64,000 nt of DNA, from contig CAYWWY010000002.1 in NCBI GenBank assembly GCA_964462525.1, positions 62,001 to 126,000 on the forward strand. The letters are read 5' to 3'. The position numbers and the translations under genes were made by a program. The stretch comes from CAYWWY01 sp964462525 (GTDB taxonomy: Bacteria > Thermotogota > Thermotogae > MWEM01). Below are positions 36,289 through 45,166 of this stretch, piece after piece. The notes beneath the pieces were generated by a model, which was not told the DNA's origin, ran no database searches, and worked only from the letters and a program-made list of their open reading frames with translations. Positions within the stretch are counted from its first letter, which is position 1; every line of letters starts with the position of its first letter.

Positions 36289-37202
36289 TATGGGTCCTTC
36301 CTTTCAAAGAAAAATCGTTCGATTGCGCTTGCCACACCCGTATCCTCGTTACTAGGCGCAATCCATCTGCATAAAGCCTGCACTTCCCCTGGCGCATTCG
36401 CTACAGCGATAGGCATTCCGACTCGTTTCATCAATTCAACATCATTCAAGTTATCTCCGATGAAAACTGTTTCTTCTGGCGTAACATGGTAATACTTCAA
36501 CAGCTCATCCAATGCGTGTCCTTTGGATATGTTCGGACCAAATATTTCCAAAAAACCAATTCCATCAAGGATTGTGGAGATGATCGGGCTGATTTGCCCG
36601 GAAAACTGCTTTTCCAAATCGAAAGCAAACTGATTGAGCAATTGGATTTCTCCGATGACACAGACCTGAGGAATCCCGTCTTTCTCCATCTGGATTGAAG
36701 GATGCCCATCCAAAACGGAGTGATATAAGTCATCAACTTGAAGAATTCGAGGTTGGTTGGCAGCCAAATAGGATTGAAAGGGAAAGGAGTCGCTCGAATA
36801 ACCAGGAAAGGGATTCTTTGGATCTACTTCGACCAGCATATCAGGAATCTTAAGAAAAGAGACATACGCAATCAAAAGAAAACTCTGTTTTCGCCCCCTC
36901 ATGATAATCTCTGCAGCCATTTTCCGGTGCATACCTTGCTGAAATATGATTTCTTTGCTTGAGGGGTTCATGATCATCGCCCCATTTTGAAAGACAACAG
37001 GGATTTGGATCCCAAGTTCGCGGACGATATCCACGCCTGAATGATAGCTTCGACCCGTGAAAACCGTACAATGGATCTTATGATCAACCAGTTTTTGAAT
37101 CGCCTGCCGGTTTCTGACCGGTATATTCTTTTGATCGTCAAGTAACGTTCCGTCAAGATCGGTAATAAAGAGCTTGTAGTTTTTCTCACTGTGAACAGTC
37201 AT
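36288..37202 (-). CDS. Cof-type HAD phosphatase
   Basis: A 304-residue HAD hydrolase of the Cof (IIB cap) type. Motifs: ITDLDGTLLDD, FTGRSYHS, KGHALDELLKYY and FIGDNLNDVELM. Such enzymes hydrolyse sugar phosphates, FMN or similar small phosphoesters. ATG 37202 is one base after the xanthine dehydrogenase stop; longer in-frame starts would run into that gene. Confidence 0.9.
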   Translation of the reverse strand: MTVHSEKNYKLFITDLDGTLLDDQKNIPVRNRQAIQKLVDHKIHCTVFTGRSYHSGVDIVRELGIQIPVVFQNGAMIMNPSSKEIIFQQGMHRKMAAEIIMRGRKQSFLLIAYVSFLKIPDMLVEVDPKNPFPGYSSDSFPFQSYLAANQPRILQVDDLYHSVLDGHPSIQMEKDGIPQVCVIGEIQLLNQFAFDLEKQFSGQISPIISTILDGIGFLEIFGPNISKGHALDELLKYYHVTPEETVFIGDNLNDVELMKRVGMPIAVANAPGEVQALCRWIAPSNEDTGVASAIERFFFERKDP

Positions 37203-37203
37203 C

Positions 37204-39528
37204 TCACGAACCTTCTTTTTTCTCCATAATCGCCTGAAGCAAATCCTCTGGACGGACCGGCACTCTCCGAAGACGGACGCCAGTCGCATGATCAATCGCA
37301 TTCAATACGGCTATGGTGGGTGTGTCTATCCCTATTTCCGAAACGCTTTTTGCACCAAAGGGGCCAGAAGGTTCATAACTGTCAACGATCTTGGCTGTAA
37401 TCTTCCCATAACTGGTACGATCGGGTATCTTATAGCGGAACAGCGAAGCGTTGATTGGTTTGCCTTTTTGATCAAACCTCATTTCCTCATGAAAAGCCGT
37501 TCCAATTCCTTGCATCGTCGCTCCATAGATTTGCCCCAAAGCCAATTGAGGATTGATCGGGGTCCCACAATCCACAACACTCACCGTTTCAATGGGATGC
37601 ACAATCCCGGTTTTTAGATCTACCTCAACTTCCATAAAAGAAGCCATAAACGGAATGGGTGACTCTTGTCCGACATAGGATTCTGTTGCTGCGATTTGCC
37701 GTTGATGGGCTGTATAAAATAACTGGGTGCAAAGATCTCCATAATGAATTGCCTTCCCGCTTTTAGAAGAACGCACGTGTCCTGAATGAACCTCCAATTG
37801 ATCAAGAGGTTCACCCATAATTTTCGATGCGGATTGAAGGATTTGCTCTTTTACCTTTTTTGCCGCCTTCAATACAGCATTTCCTGAAACATAGGTCGTA
37901 CTCGATGCATATGCCCCTGTATCAAAGGGAGTATAATCTGTATCAGAAGAATGGACGATTATTGATGTCAATGGAACACTTAAAACCTCTGCAGCAATCT
38001 GAGAAAGAATCGTATCACTACCAGTTCCCAAATCAGTAGCCCCAATGTGCAGATTGAAACTCCCATCATCATTCATTTTCAAAGAAGCAGCACCCATATC
38101 GATTTTGGCTATTCCACTTCCTTGCATTGCAAGGGCACAACCAATCCCTCGTACGATAGACCCTTCCTTTTTTGGATACAAAAGGCGCTTTCGATCCCAG
38201 TCAAAAATCCTTCTTCCTTCTTCGATGCACAGGTCAAGTTTGCAGCTGGCAGCTACCTGCTCCACCCCTTCTCGCCCTTCACCCATGATTTTGAATATCG
38301 GAGATCCCTCGCCCTCTTGAATAGCATTCATCGCTTTCAAATCCAATGGATCCATATTCAATTCCAAGGCAAGTTCATCCAACACTCCGTCAATCCCCAT
38401 AATCCCTTGGGGCGCGCCATACCCTCGATAAGCTCCTGCGCACGGAAGATTGGTATAAACGGCATCCCCTACAAAACGGACAGCATCGACTTTGTTATAC
38501 AAAGGAAGGGTTTTCGATCCGCAAACCATGATCACTGTAAGAGCATGGTCTCCGTAAGCGCCTGTATTGGATAACGCATGCAAATCAAGGGAGCGAATTC
38601 TGCCGTCTCGATTTGCCCCGACGCGAACCTTCAGGCGCATATCATGCCGGGTGTACGTATTAAGAAAGCTTTCTTCACGACTTAAAACCAGATAAGCGGG
38701 TCTTGATGTTCGCAAGGTCACTGCTCCGACATACCCTTCGATAATTACCCCTTGTTTGGCTCCAAAACCCCCACCAATTCTCGGTTTAACTACTCTGATC
38801 CGAGAAAGGGGAAGAGAAAGGATTCGGGACAAAATTCTTCGTGCATGAAAAGGAACCTGAGTAGAAGAAACAACCACCAGACGATTCTTTTCATCGAAAT
38901 AGCTGAATGCGGCATGGGGTTCCATGGGAACCTGTTGAGATTTCGGATAATAGTAGGTTCGTTCCATTTTTACTTCACTTTGCTCAAAGATGAGATCCAC
39001 ATCCCCCAACATCATTTCGTAATGCGCAGCTAGATTCTGTTGGGGATCATACGCGCCGGAAAGATCTGTTTCATCATGAATAACCGGCGCATCCGAATCC
39101 ATAGCCTTCTCAAAATCCAACACAGGAGGGAGCTCCTCATATCCCACTTGGATCGCCTGAATTGCTCGTTCCGCTGTTTTTTCATCGACTGCGGCGACAA
39201 TCGCCACCACATCTCCAACAAAGCGGACCTTTGAATCCAGAAGAACCGTGTCATAGGGCGAAGGTTCCGGATGCCCTTGGCCTGCTCGCGTGTATGGAAT
39301 ACGGGGAAGGTCCTTATGCGTGAGGACGCAAGAAACTCCTTCAATCTCTAATGCTTTGGAGAGATCAAAAGAGAGGATACGCGCATGAGCATAAGGGCTG
39401 TGTAAAAGCCGAACGCAAAGGGCGTCTTTCGGGATCAGATCTCCGGTGAAAACGGGGTTCCCCCGAAGCAATCCGTGGTAATCGACTTTTTGTTCATTCT
39501 TTTGCACGGTAGAAAAAATCTTGTTCAT
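37204..39528 (-). CDS. Xanthine dehydrogenase family, molybdenum-binding large subunit
   Basis: A 774-residue molybdopterin subunit of the xanthine oxidase family, which hydroxylates purines or other N-heterocycles. The N-terminal domain (LLRGNPVFTGDLIPKDAL) and Mo-site motifs IGGGFGAKQG, AYRGYGAPQG and, near the C-terminus, GPFGAKSVSEIG with the probable catalytic Glu731 are present. The [2Fe-2S] subunit is directly upstream (4-bp overlap), but the FAD subunit usually found with them is missing here. With pnp at the head of the same operon, hypoxanthine or xanthine is a plausible substrate; nicotinate- or aldehyde-type substrates cannot be excluded. Confidence 0.92.
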   Translation of the reverse strand: MNKIFSTVQKNEQKVDYHGLLRGNPVFTGDLIPKDALCVRLLHSPYAHARILSFDLSKALEIEGVSCVLTHKDLPRIPYTRAGQGHPEPSPYDTVLLDSKVRFVGDVVAIVAAVDEKTAERAIQAIQVGYEELPPVLDFEKAMDSDAPVIHDETDLSGAYDPQQNLAAHYEMMLGDVDLIFEQSEVKMERTYYYPKSQQVPMEPHAAFSYFDEKNRLVVVSSTQVPFHARRILSRILSLPLSRIRVVKPRIGGGFGAKQGVIIEGYVGAVTLRTSRPAYLVLSREESFLNTYTRHDMRLKVRVGANRDGRIRSLDLHALSNTGAYGDHALTVIMVCGSKTLPLYNKVDAVRFVGDAVYTNLPCAGAYRGYGAPQGIMGIDGVLDELALELNMDPLDLKAMNAIQEGEGSPIFKIMGEGREGVEQVAASCKLDLCIEEGRRIFDWDRKRLLYPKKEGSIVRGIGCALAMQGSGIAKIDMGAASLKMNDDGSFNLHIGATDLGTGSDTILSQIAAEVLSVPLTSIIVHSSDTDYTPFDTGAYASSTTYVSGNAVLKAAKKVKEQILQSASKIMGEPLDQLEVHSGHVRSSKSGKAIHYGDLCTQLFYTAHQRQIAATESYVGQESPIPFMASFMEVEVDLKTGIVHPIETVSVVDCGTPINPQLALGQIYGATMQGIGTAFHEEMRFDQKGKPINASLFRYKIPDRTSYGKITAKIVDSYEPSGPFGAKSVSEIGIDTPTIAVLNAIDHATGVRLRRVPVRPEDLLQAIMEKKEGS

Positions 39529-40019
39529 CCGAGCTCCCCCCTTTTCTTCTTCTGGAATAGGTTCTGAACAGCCTGGATTTGTTGCTCATAACCAGTGCAC
39601 CGGCATAAGTTTCCCGACAGATGGAACCGGATTTCTTCGGCGTTTAACTCTTCATACCTAGATAGCAATTCATGTGTCGACATAATCAGTCCAGGCGCGC
39701 AATATCCACATTGAAAGGCATTTTCATCCGCAAAAGCTTTCTGCTCGGGACTGTACAAACGTTCCTGTTGTGACTCATCGGGTTTAGGGGATAAACCTTC
39801 GATGGTCGTAACCGTACACCCTTGTACGGATGGCGCCAGTAATAAACAAGAAAGTACAGCTTTTCCATTGACAAGCACCGTACAGCTCCCGCAGTCAGCC
39901 GTATCGCAGCCCTTTTTTGCTCCATGGTACCCTTTGGTTCGAAGGACGTTCAAAAGGCTCTGATTCGGTTCAACCTCCATCTCCACTGGTAGATGGTTCA
40001 ACGTAAAGCTGATTTTCAT
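39525..40019 (-). CDS. Xanthine dehydrogenase family, [2Fe-2S] small subunit
   Basis: A 164-residue subunit with a plant-ferredoxin-like cluster (GCDTADCGSC, with a further Cys in LSCLLL) and the alpha-helical cluster domain (FQCGYCAPG, NLCRCTGYEQ). It passes electrons from the molybdenum site. ATG 40019 has AAGGAG 8 nt upstream. It is 14 bp downstream of the prepilin peptidase stop. Confidence 0.94.
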   Translation of the reverse strand: MKISFTLNHLPVEMEVEPNQSLLNVLRTKGYHGAKKGCDTADCGSCTVLVNGKAVLSCLLLAPSVQGCTVTTIEGLSPKPDESQQERLYSPEQKAFADENAFQCGYCAPGLIMSTHELLSRYEELNAEEIRFHLSGNLCRCTGYEQQIQAVQNLFQKKKRGELG

Positions 40020-40033
40020 GGGTACCACTCCTT

Positions 40034-40780
40034 TCAAGGATAGACCATCATCTGAAACACTCGATCAGCGATAATCAAAGAAATATAGATCCCAATCGCC
40101 AAAAAAGGACCAAAAGGGATCGCATCTTTCATTTTCTTTTTTTGGAGCGCAGCAAAAACCAATCCTGCTATACTGGCCACCAGGATTGTCATGGTGATGC
40201 CCACCATCCCTAAGCCCAAAGAAGCCGCCGCAATTAGGAGAACGTCACCCATTCCAAACCGTCCTCGATAAAACCAATAAACCAACAAAAACAAACCGAA
40301 GACCACAGTAGCAACGATGGCATTATATACCAACGCATTTCGGCTCAACGCGACGATGAAAGAGCCAACGCCTACAAAAATCCAATTCCAATCCGATATG
40401 GTCGATGTTTGCAGATCAATAAAGAAAACAACAAGGAGCGATACGGTGATCAAAGAAACACCCACCCATTCCCAACCAAACTGAAAAACGCAAAAATTGA
40501 GCCAAATCAATGCGGGTGTCAAAATTTCAATGAAAAGATAACGAGGGGAAATCCGGTCGTGGCATGTGCGACAACGACCCTTCAACAGGAGAAAGCTGAT
40601 GATCGGTATATTTTCATACCATACCAACGTGCGATTGCACGAGGGGCAAAAAGACCTGGATGGCTTAAGGACACTCATTCCTTCATGATCATATCGGAAA
40701 ATAATCACGTTCAAAAAACTGCCGATTATGGCCCCCACGATCCATATCCATACCGTATTTAGCCAAAAAGAGAACTCCAC
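40034..40780 (-). CDS. Prepilin peptidase (type IV leader peptidase)
   Basis: A 248-residue integral membrane aspartyl protease that cleaves and N-methylates prepilins. The N-terminal region has the two-Cys-pair motif CPSC and CRTC, and catalytic Asp residues are in FFIDLQTSTISDW and GMGDVLL (GxGD). About eight hydrophobic segments are visible. The GSFLNVIIFR segment is also typical. It lies two genes downstream of a pilin-like protein, with a WD40 protein between them, so the three may work together. Confidence 0.94.
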   Translation of the reverse strand: MEFSFWLNTVWIWIVGAIIGSFLNVIIFRYDHEGMSVLKPSRSFCPSCNRTLVWYENIPIISFLLLKGRCRTCHDRISPRYLFIEILTPALIWLNFCVFQFGWEWVGVSLITVSLLVVFFIDLQTSTISDWNWIFVGVGSFIVALSRNALVYNAIVATVVFGLFLLVYWFYRGRFGMGDVLLIAAASLGLGMVGITMTILVASIAGLVFAALQKKKMKDAIPFGPFLAIGIYISLIIADRVFQMMVYP

Positions 40781-40797
40781 AATATTCCCCTTCTTTC

Positions 40798-43368
40798 TTA
40801 AAGATGCGGTTGAATCATCTTCTTGGTTCTGTTTCCTTCTGAATCGATTGCCTCAACTTCAATAGGGAAAAGCTCCTCGCCTTGAATCAATAGATCCATT
40901 TCAAAAAACAAGCTTTCCCGAACCGGATACCCCAAGACCTCAAATGAAACAGGGGCAACTCGCGAGACTCGAACCCCAGACACCCATATTTCCTTGATCT
41001 TCAAATCATCATAAGCAATTCCTCGGACCCGAATCCGATCATCGACGATAGTAGCTCTCAATTCAGCAATTCCAGGAGGATGCATATCTGGCGGATCCAT
41101 TCCCAATCGATCTTTTTCAACATACCCTCCCTTGTGTTTGTCGGCAGGGGCAATCCGATATGTTCGATTGGTTTGGCCATTTACAAGAACTTCCGACCCC
41201 TTGAACAATATGCCGATTACTGTTCCCGATTCATCAGTGATCGCTGTTGTTTCTTGTTGAACATACATTCTTCGCAACCCTTGAATCGTAATCCACACTT
41301 CTGCGGTATTTTGAAAAGGATCGACTACTTCAATCCGAAACCGATTGCTTCCGGGGTGGATTTGTAAAGAAATCGGAATGACTGCCTCTTGTTTTTGAAC
41401 GGGATATATTTGGTTTTGAGCGCGTACATAGTCCACTAGGTAATTGTCCGAAACCCGTAAAGAAAGGGTGTATGATTCCGAATAAACCTCGGATGGAATT
41501 ACGGGCAAAAGATACTGAGGGGCTTCTCTCTCCCACCGGATGATTTGAATCGAAGATTTCGAGCTTTTCTGCTCCACATTGGTCGCTTGAATCGTGATCG
41601 GTGTAGTTCCAAAAGGCAAATTCAGGTTGTAAATAAACTCCATTTTTTTCGCTGGGTTTTCGATCACAGAATGGTGAATGGTGGAAAGAGCAAGTTCTTT
41701 CACACCCAGTACGTCTTCCACTTGAACTCGAATATCCACCTTTTCTTCTTCTGTTTTCCATTGCGGTCCAATTTCTAACCCATCTACGGATACTGAAATC
41801 CTTGGGGCCAACGGGCTTAGCCCAAGGATGGTCTTCGGCACGAGGTATTCTCGATCCCCCATTTCTACTAGAAAAGAATCGCTCTCAATCGCTTTTAATG
41901 TTACGATGGAATTCTCTTTCAGCTCTTCATAATCTTCTTTGACAAAAAATCGAAACCCAGAAAGATCAACAGAAAAGGTTTCTCGGGTAATATTTCCAAA
42001 AAAATCGTCTGCAATGATCGTTACTATGGATTCTTGCCGTTCAAAAATATCGAAATCGATATTCCATTCAGCTCTCGGCCTCTGAATTACTGCGATCTGA
42101 TCTCCTTCACTGACTGTCTCCACCAAGGTTTCATCCTCAATCCGAAATCGGAGTACAGAGTCTGAAGGTGTCACCATCAGATTGACCGGGATGATTGTTG
42201 GACCGTCTACATCTCCAATAGGCAACCGATTTACTCGATCCAGAAATCCAAAGTATTGATCTACCGGGTATTCATGGCGGTTCTCCCTGACAAAAAAATC
42301 TCCCCGGACCAAGGCATTCACGGAGGAGAGATATTGACCCGTTGGCATATAGCTTATCCACTCTCCATTTCTCGCGAGCAGAAAAGTAGCAATCAGGTTT
42401 AGGTTTTCCGATGACCACATCCGGACAGATCCATCATTCGAGCTTGTGTATAGATACTTCGTGTACGGGGAAAATATGGCATTGCGAATTAACCCATTGT
42501 GGGCTTCTTCAATGCTACGTATCTCTCTTGCAGTCTCCATATTCCATATAGAAAGCCTTCCACTGGCTTCTCCCACTACAATCCTTCGATTCTCAAACCA
42601 ACCCCCGCTCCATACTTCACTTTGAAACGGCCCCAATTCTCGAAGTAAATACCCTTGGGGTATGGACCATACATATACGGTCTGATCAGCGGAGGCAGAC
42701 ACCAAAAACCTTCCATCACCAGTGAAAGATAGGCTTGTAACCCAATCCTTGTGCCCACTGAGTTCTTGAATCATCTCTCCAGAAGGGACATCCCAAAGAA
42801 GGATGGAATGATCTGACGATCCGGTTGCAAGAAAAGAGCCGTCGGGAGAAAAAATGCCTGAATTGATCAACCTCCTATGCCTTGTAAAGACAGCTTCAAG
42901 AAATTTCGTGTCAACATTCCACATCCGGAGTCTTCCATCGGCATTCCCTGTGAAGAGATATTGATCGTCTTGAGAAAAGAGAAGAGCCCAAGGGGGATTG
43001 TCTTCTTTGATCAAGGTACCGTATTGTTGAAAAGAATCCAAATCCCAAATCACAAGGGTTCCGTTTTCGTGGGCAGAGGCAAGGTACTTCCTGTGATGAG
43101 TAATCGTCAAGGATACGATGGAGCTCCCTTCTTCCCGATTGAAGACCAAGCGTTCTAGTTGGCCGGAAGCAACATTCCATACCCCAATCCTCCCGTTGGA
43201 ATAACCCACATACAATAGATTTCGCTCTTCGTGTAACGCGATAGCATTCGGAATAATCCGGCTGCCCTCCAATACCATTATCTGAGGGACTGCAATTCCC
43301 AAGAAACCAATGAATACCATAATGAACCCAATTGCTAAATCTTTCTTACGCAAAGCAACCCGCCTCAT
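40798..43368 (-). CDS. Membrane-anchored WD40 propeller protein with Ig-like and SH3-like regions
   Basis: An 856-residue protein. A hydrophobic N-terminal segment (about 12-30) would anchor or export it. About seven WD40 repeats follow to residue 335, for example GTLVIWDLDS, GRLRMWNVDT, HSILLWDVPSGE, QTVYVWSIPQG and GSVRMWSSENL. After the propeller, NGEWISYMPTGQYLSS resembles the segment that joins WD40 and caspase-like domains in some bacterial proteins, but no caspase domain is seen. The C-terminal half looks like repeated Ig-type beta domains with a possible SH3-like stretch. Function unknown. Its ATG directly follows the pilin-like stop codon. Confidence 0.8.
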   Translation of the reverse strand: MRRVALRKKDLAIGFIMVFIGFLGIAVPQIMVLEGSRIIPNAIALHEERNLLYVGYSNGRIGVWNVASGQLERLVFNREEGSSIVSLTITHHRKYLASAHENGTLVIWDLDSFQQYGTLIKEDNPPWALLFSQDDQYLFTGNADGRLRMWNVDTKFLEAVFTRHRRLINSGIFSPDGSFLATGSSDHSILLWDVPSGEMIQELSGHKDWVTSLSFTGDGRFLVSASADQTVYVWSIPQGYLLRELGPFQSEVWSGGWFENRRIVVGEASGRLSIWNMETAREIRSIEEAHNGLIRNAIFSPYTKYLYTSSNDGSVRMWSSENLNLIATFLLARNGEWISYMPTGQYLSSVNALVRGDFFVRENRHEYPVDQYFGFLDRVNRLPIGDVDGPTIIPVNLMVTPSDSVLRFRIEDETLVETVSEGDQIAVIQRPRAEWNIDFDIFERQESIVTIIADDFFGNITRETFSVDLSGFRFFVKEDYEELKENSIVTLKAIESDSFLVEMGDREYLVPKTILGLSPLAPRISVSVDGLEIGPQWKTEEEKVDIRVQVEDVLGVKELALSTIHHSVIENPAKKMEFIYNLNLPFGTTPITIQATNVEQKSSKSSIQIIRWEREAPQYLLPVIPSEVYSESYTLSLRVSDNYLVDYVRAQNQIYPVQKQEAVIPISLQIHPGSNRFRIEVVDPFQNTAEVWITIQGLRRMYVQQETTAITDESGTVIGILFKGSEVLVNGQTNRTYRIAPADKHKGGYVEKDRLGMDPPDMHPPGIAELRATIVDDRIRVRGIAYDDLKIKEIWVSGVRVSRVAPVSFEVLGYPVRESLFFEMDLLIQGEELFPIEVEAIDSEGNRTKKMIQPHL

Positions 43369-43896
43369 TCAAGGCAGATGATACTGCAAAGATCCCGTAT
43401 GGAAGCAAACCATCCCCTCCTTATGAACCAGGAAAGCGTCTGAAAGTAGATCGGTTAATGAGGTGGGGTGTGACAAACGTCCATATGGATGGATATACCT
43501 GCCTTGGCTCGTATCATCCACGTAGTTTTTCAAACTCCCGCTGGAATCCCGTTCCATATCTGATTGACGGATCGAGTATCGCTCAATACTTCGGACGCGA
43601 TTTTCCTCGCCGATAGTGAAATGATATACGGTATACTTGAACTCCTGGTCCAAACGGGTCCAAAATGAAATGAGATGACGAGTTCCATCACGGGAACTCG
43701 CTCGAACCAGAGGGGAGACTCTCCGAAAAAAAAGATCCCCTTCCCAAAGCATTTGAATCTGGCTGGACGCAGCAGATGCCAAAAGATCGGAACTCGAATG
43801 GTCAAGGATCCGAAAAAAAGAGACCAGAGCTGTGGAAATGATTCCGAAAACGATCAGAAGAATCATTAATGCACACATACATTCTGTCAACGTCAT
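43369..43896 (-). CDS. Pilin-like (PulJ/ComGF-type) protein lacking a leader peptide
   Basis: A 175-residue protein whose N-terminus, MTLTECMCALMILLIVFGI, matches a mature type IV pilin helix (Met at position 1, Glu at position 5) with no preceding leader. The in-frame codons upstream are TGA GTC TAT GAA, so no start codon lies between the stop and this ATG. The rest is soluble and resembles minor pseudopilins of the PulJ/GspJ type in general form. The ATG overlaps the prfA stop as ATGA. The prepilin peptidase two genes downstream would be its natural partner, yet there is no leader to cleave. Confidence 0.65.
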   Translation of the reverse strand: MTLTECMCALMILLIVFGIISTALVSFFRILDHSSSDLLASAASSQIQMLWEGDLFFRRVSPLVRASSRDGTRHLISFWTRLDQEFKYTVYHFTIGEENRVRSIERYSIRQSDMERDSSGSLKNYVDDTSQGRYIHPYGRLSHPTSLTDLLSDAFLVHKEGMVCFHTGSLQYHLP

Positions 43897-44969
43897 TTCA
43901 TAGACTCAAGCGCTTCTTGAAGATCTGCCTCCTGTATCGCATCGAAAAGAGAATCCATTTCTCCATCCAAAATCGCTTGTAATTGATAGGATGTGAAGTT
44001 GATTCGGTGGTCTGTAATCCTTCCCTCACGATAGTTATAGGTCCGAATCTTTTCACTCCTGTCTCCCGATCCAATGAGTCGCTTGCGTTTCCGGGATTGC
44101 TCGGATTCGCTTTGTATCCGTTCCCGCTCATACAAACGGGCTTGGAGCAAACTCATTGCCTGGATTTTGTTTTGATGCTGAGACCGTTGGTTTTGACAGG
44201 TCACAACGATGCCCGACGGGATGTGGGTAATCCGGACTGCGGATTCGGTTCGATTTACATATTGACCGCCAGCGCCCGATGCGCGGTACACATCAATTCT
44301 CAAATCTTCGGGATCGATTTGAATCTCGATATCTTTGGAAACCTCGGGTAGCACTACAACTGATGCAGAGGAGGTATGAATTCGGCCACTTGCTTCTGTG
44401 GAAGGTACTCTTTGGACCCGATGCACACCGGCTTCATACTTTAGCTGCCCATAGGCTCCTTTCCCTTTCACTAGGAAGATTACCTCCTTAAAACCGCCCA
44501 AATCCGTTGGATTCTCCTCAATCAGTTGGGTCTTCCAGTTTCTCCGTTCGGCATATCGGGTATACATCCGGAACAGCACTCCGGAAAAAAGAGCTGCTTC
44601 ATCGCCTCCAGTTCCAGCGCGGATTTCTATAATTGCATGCTTCTCGTCAGCTGGCTCTTTTGGAATGAGCATTCCTACGATTGCTCTTTCTTGCTGGTTT
44701 TCACGCTTCAGAAGCTCTTCCAACTCGATAAACGCCATTTCGCGGATTTCTTCGTCCGAGTTATGAGTCAGTTCTTCGGCCTCTGCCCGTTCTTTTTGCA
44801 AGCAAATATACTCGTCAAAGGCTTGGATCATTATTTCCAGTTCAGATCGTCTTCGAGTCAAAACACTCAATTGATCTTTCTGAGCATAGATATCCGGTTG
44901 AACCAGTTCCTTTTCTATTTCCTTCAATTGAGCCTGATAGGCTTCTTTTTTTTGATGGACATTGATCAT
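43893..44969 (-). CDS. prfA: Peptide chain release factor 1
   Basis: RF1 ends translation at UAA and UAG. The 358-residue protein has the GGQ loop (RASGAGGQYVNRTESAVR), the IPSGIVVTCQNQRSQHQNK motif, and the PST codon-recognition segment RVPSTEASGRIHTS (RF1 has PxT; RF2 has SPF). ATG 44969 overlaps the ThiS-like stop by 4 bp. Its usual partner prmC is not adjacent. Confidence 0.96.
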   Translation of the reverse strand: MINVHQKKEAYQAQLKEIEKELVQPDIYAQKDQLSVLTRRRSELEIMIQAFDEYICLQKERAEAEELTHNSDEEIREMAFIELEELLKRENQQERAIVGMLIPKEPADEKHAIIEIRAGTGGDEAALFSGVLFRMYTRYAERRNWKTQLIEENPTDLGGFKEVIFLVKGKGAYGQLKYEAGVHRVQRVPSTEASGRIHTSSASVVVLPEVSKDIEIQIDPEDLRIDVYRASGAGGQYVNRTESAVRITHIPSGIVVTCQNQRSQHQNKIQAMSLLQARLYERERIQSESEQSRKRKRLIGSGDRSEKIRTYNYREGRITDHRINFTSYQLQAILDGEMDSLFDAIQEADLQEALESMK

Positions 44970-45166
44970 CCCCCGCACACCACCTTGATCACTTGAGCTT
45001 GATCTCCCTCTCGAAATCGATAATCCAGCGAAACAATGGTTCTACCCAAACAAACCATAATCTCCGGAATCGGGATGTTCATCTCTTCCAATACTTCTCG
45101 AACCGTTTGCCCCTCATGAACTTTTTTCTGTTGTTCACCATATTGTATCATAATCATGGCCTTCAC
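44966..45166 (-). CDS. Ubiquitin-like sulfur carrier (ThiS/MoaD-like)
   Basis: A 66-residue beta-grasp protein ending in CGG, so a C-terminal Gly-Gly can be adenylated and thiocarboxylated. Such carriers give sulfur to thiamine thiazole, molybdopterin or tRNA thiouridine. It starts at GTG 45166 in a GTGA overlap with the GH13 stop; ATG 45157 is an alternative. No ThiF/MoeB-type activating enzyme or partner is nearby. A MoaD-like role would fit the molybdenum enzyme in the same operon but is inference. Confidence 0.8.
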   Translation of the reverse strand: MKAMIMIQYGEQQKKVHEGQTVREVLEEMNIPIPEIMVCLGRTIVSLDYRFREGDQAQVIKVVCGG

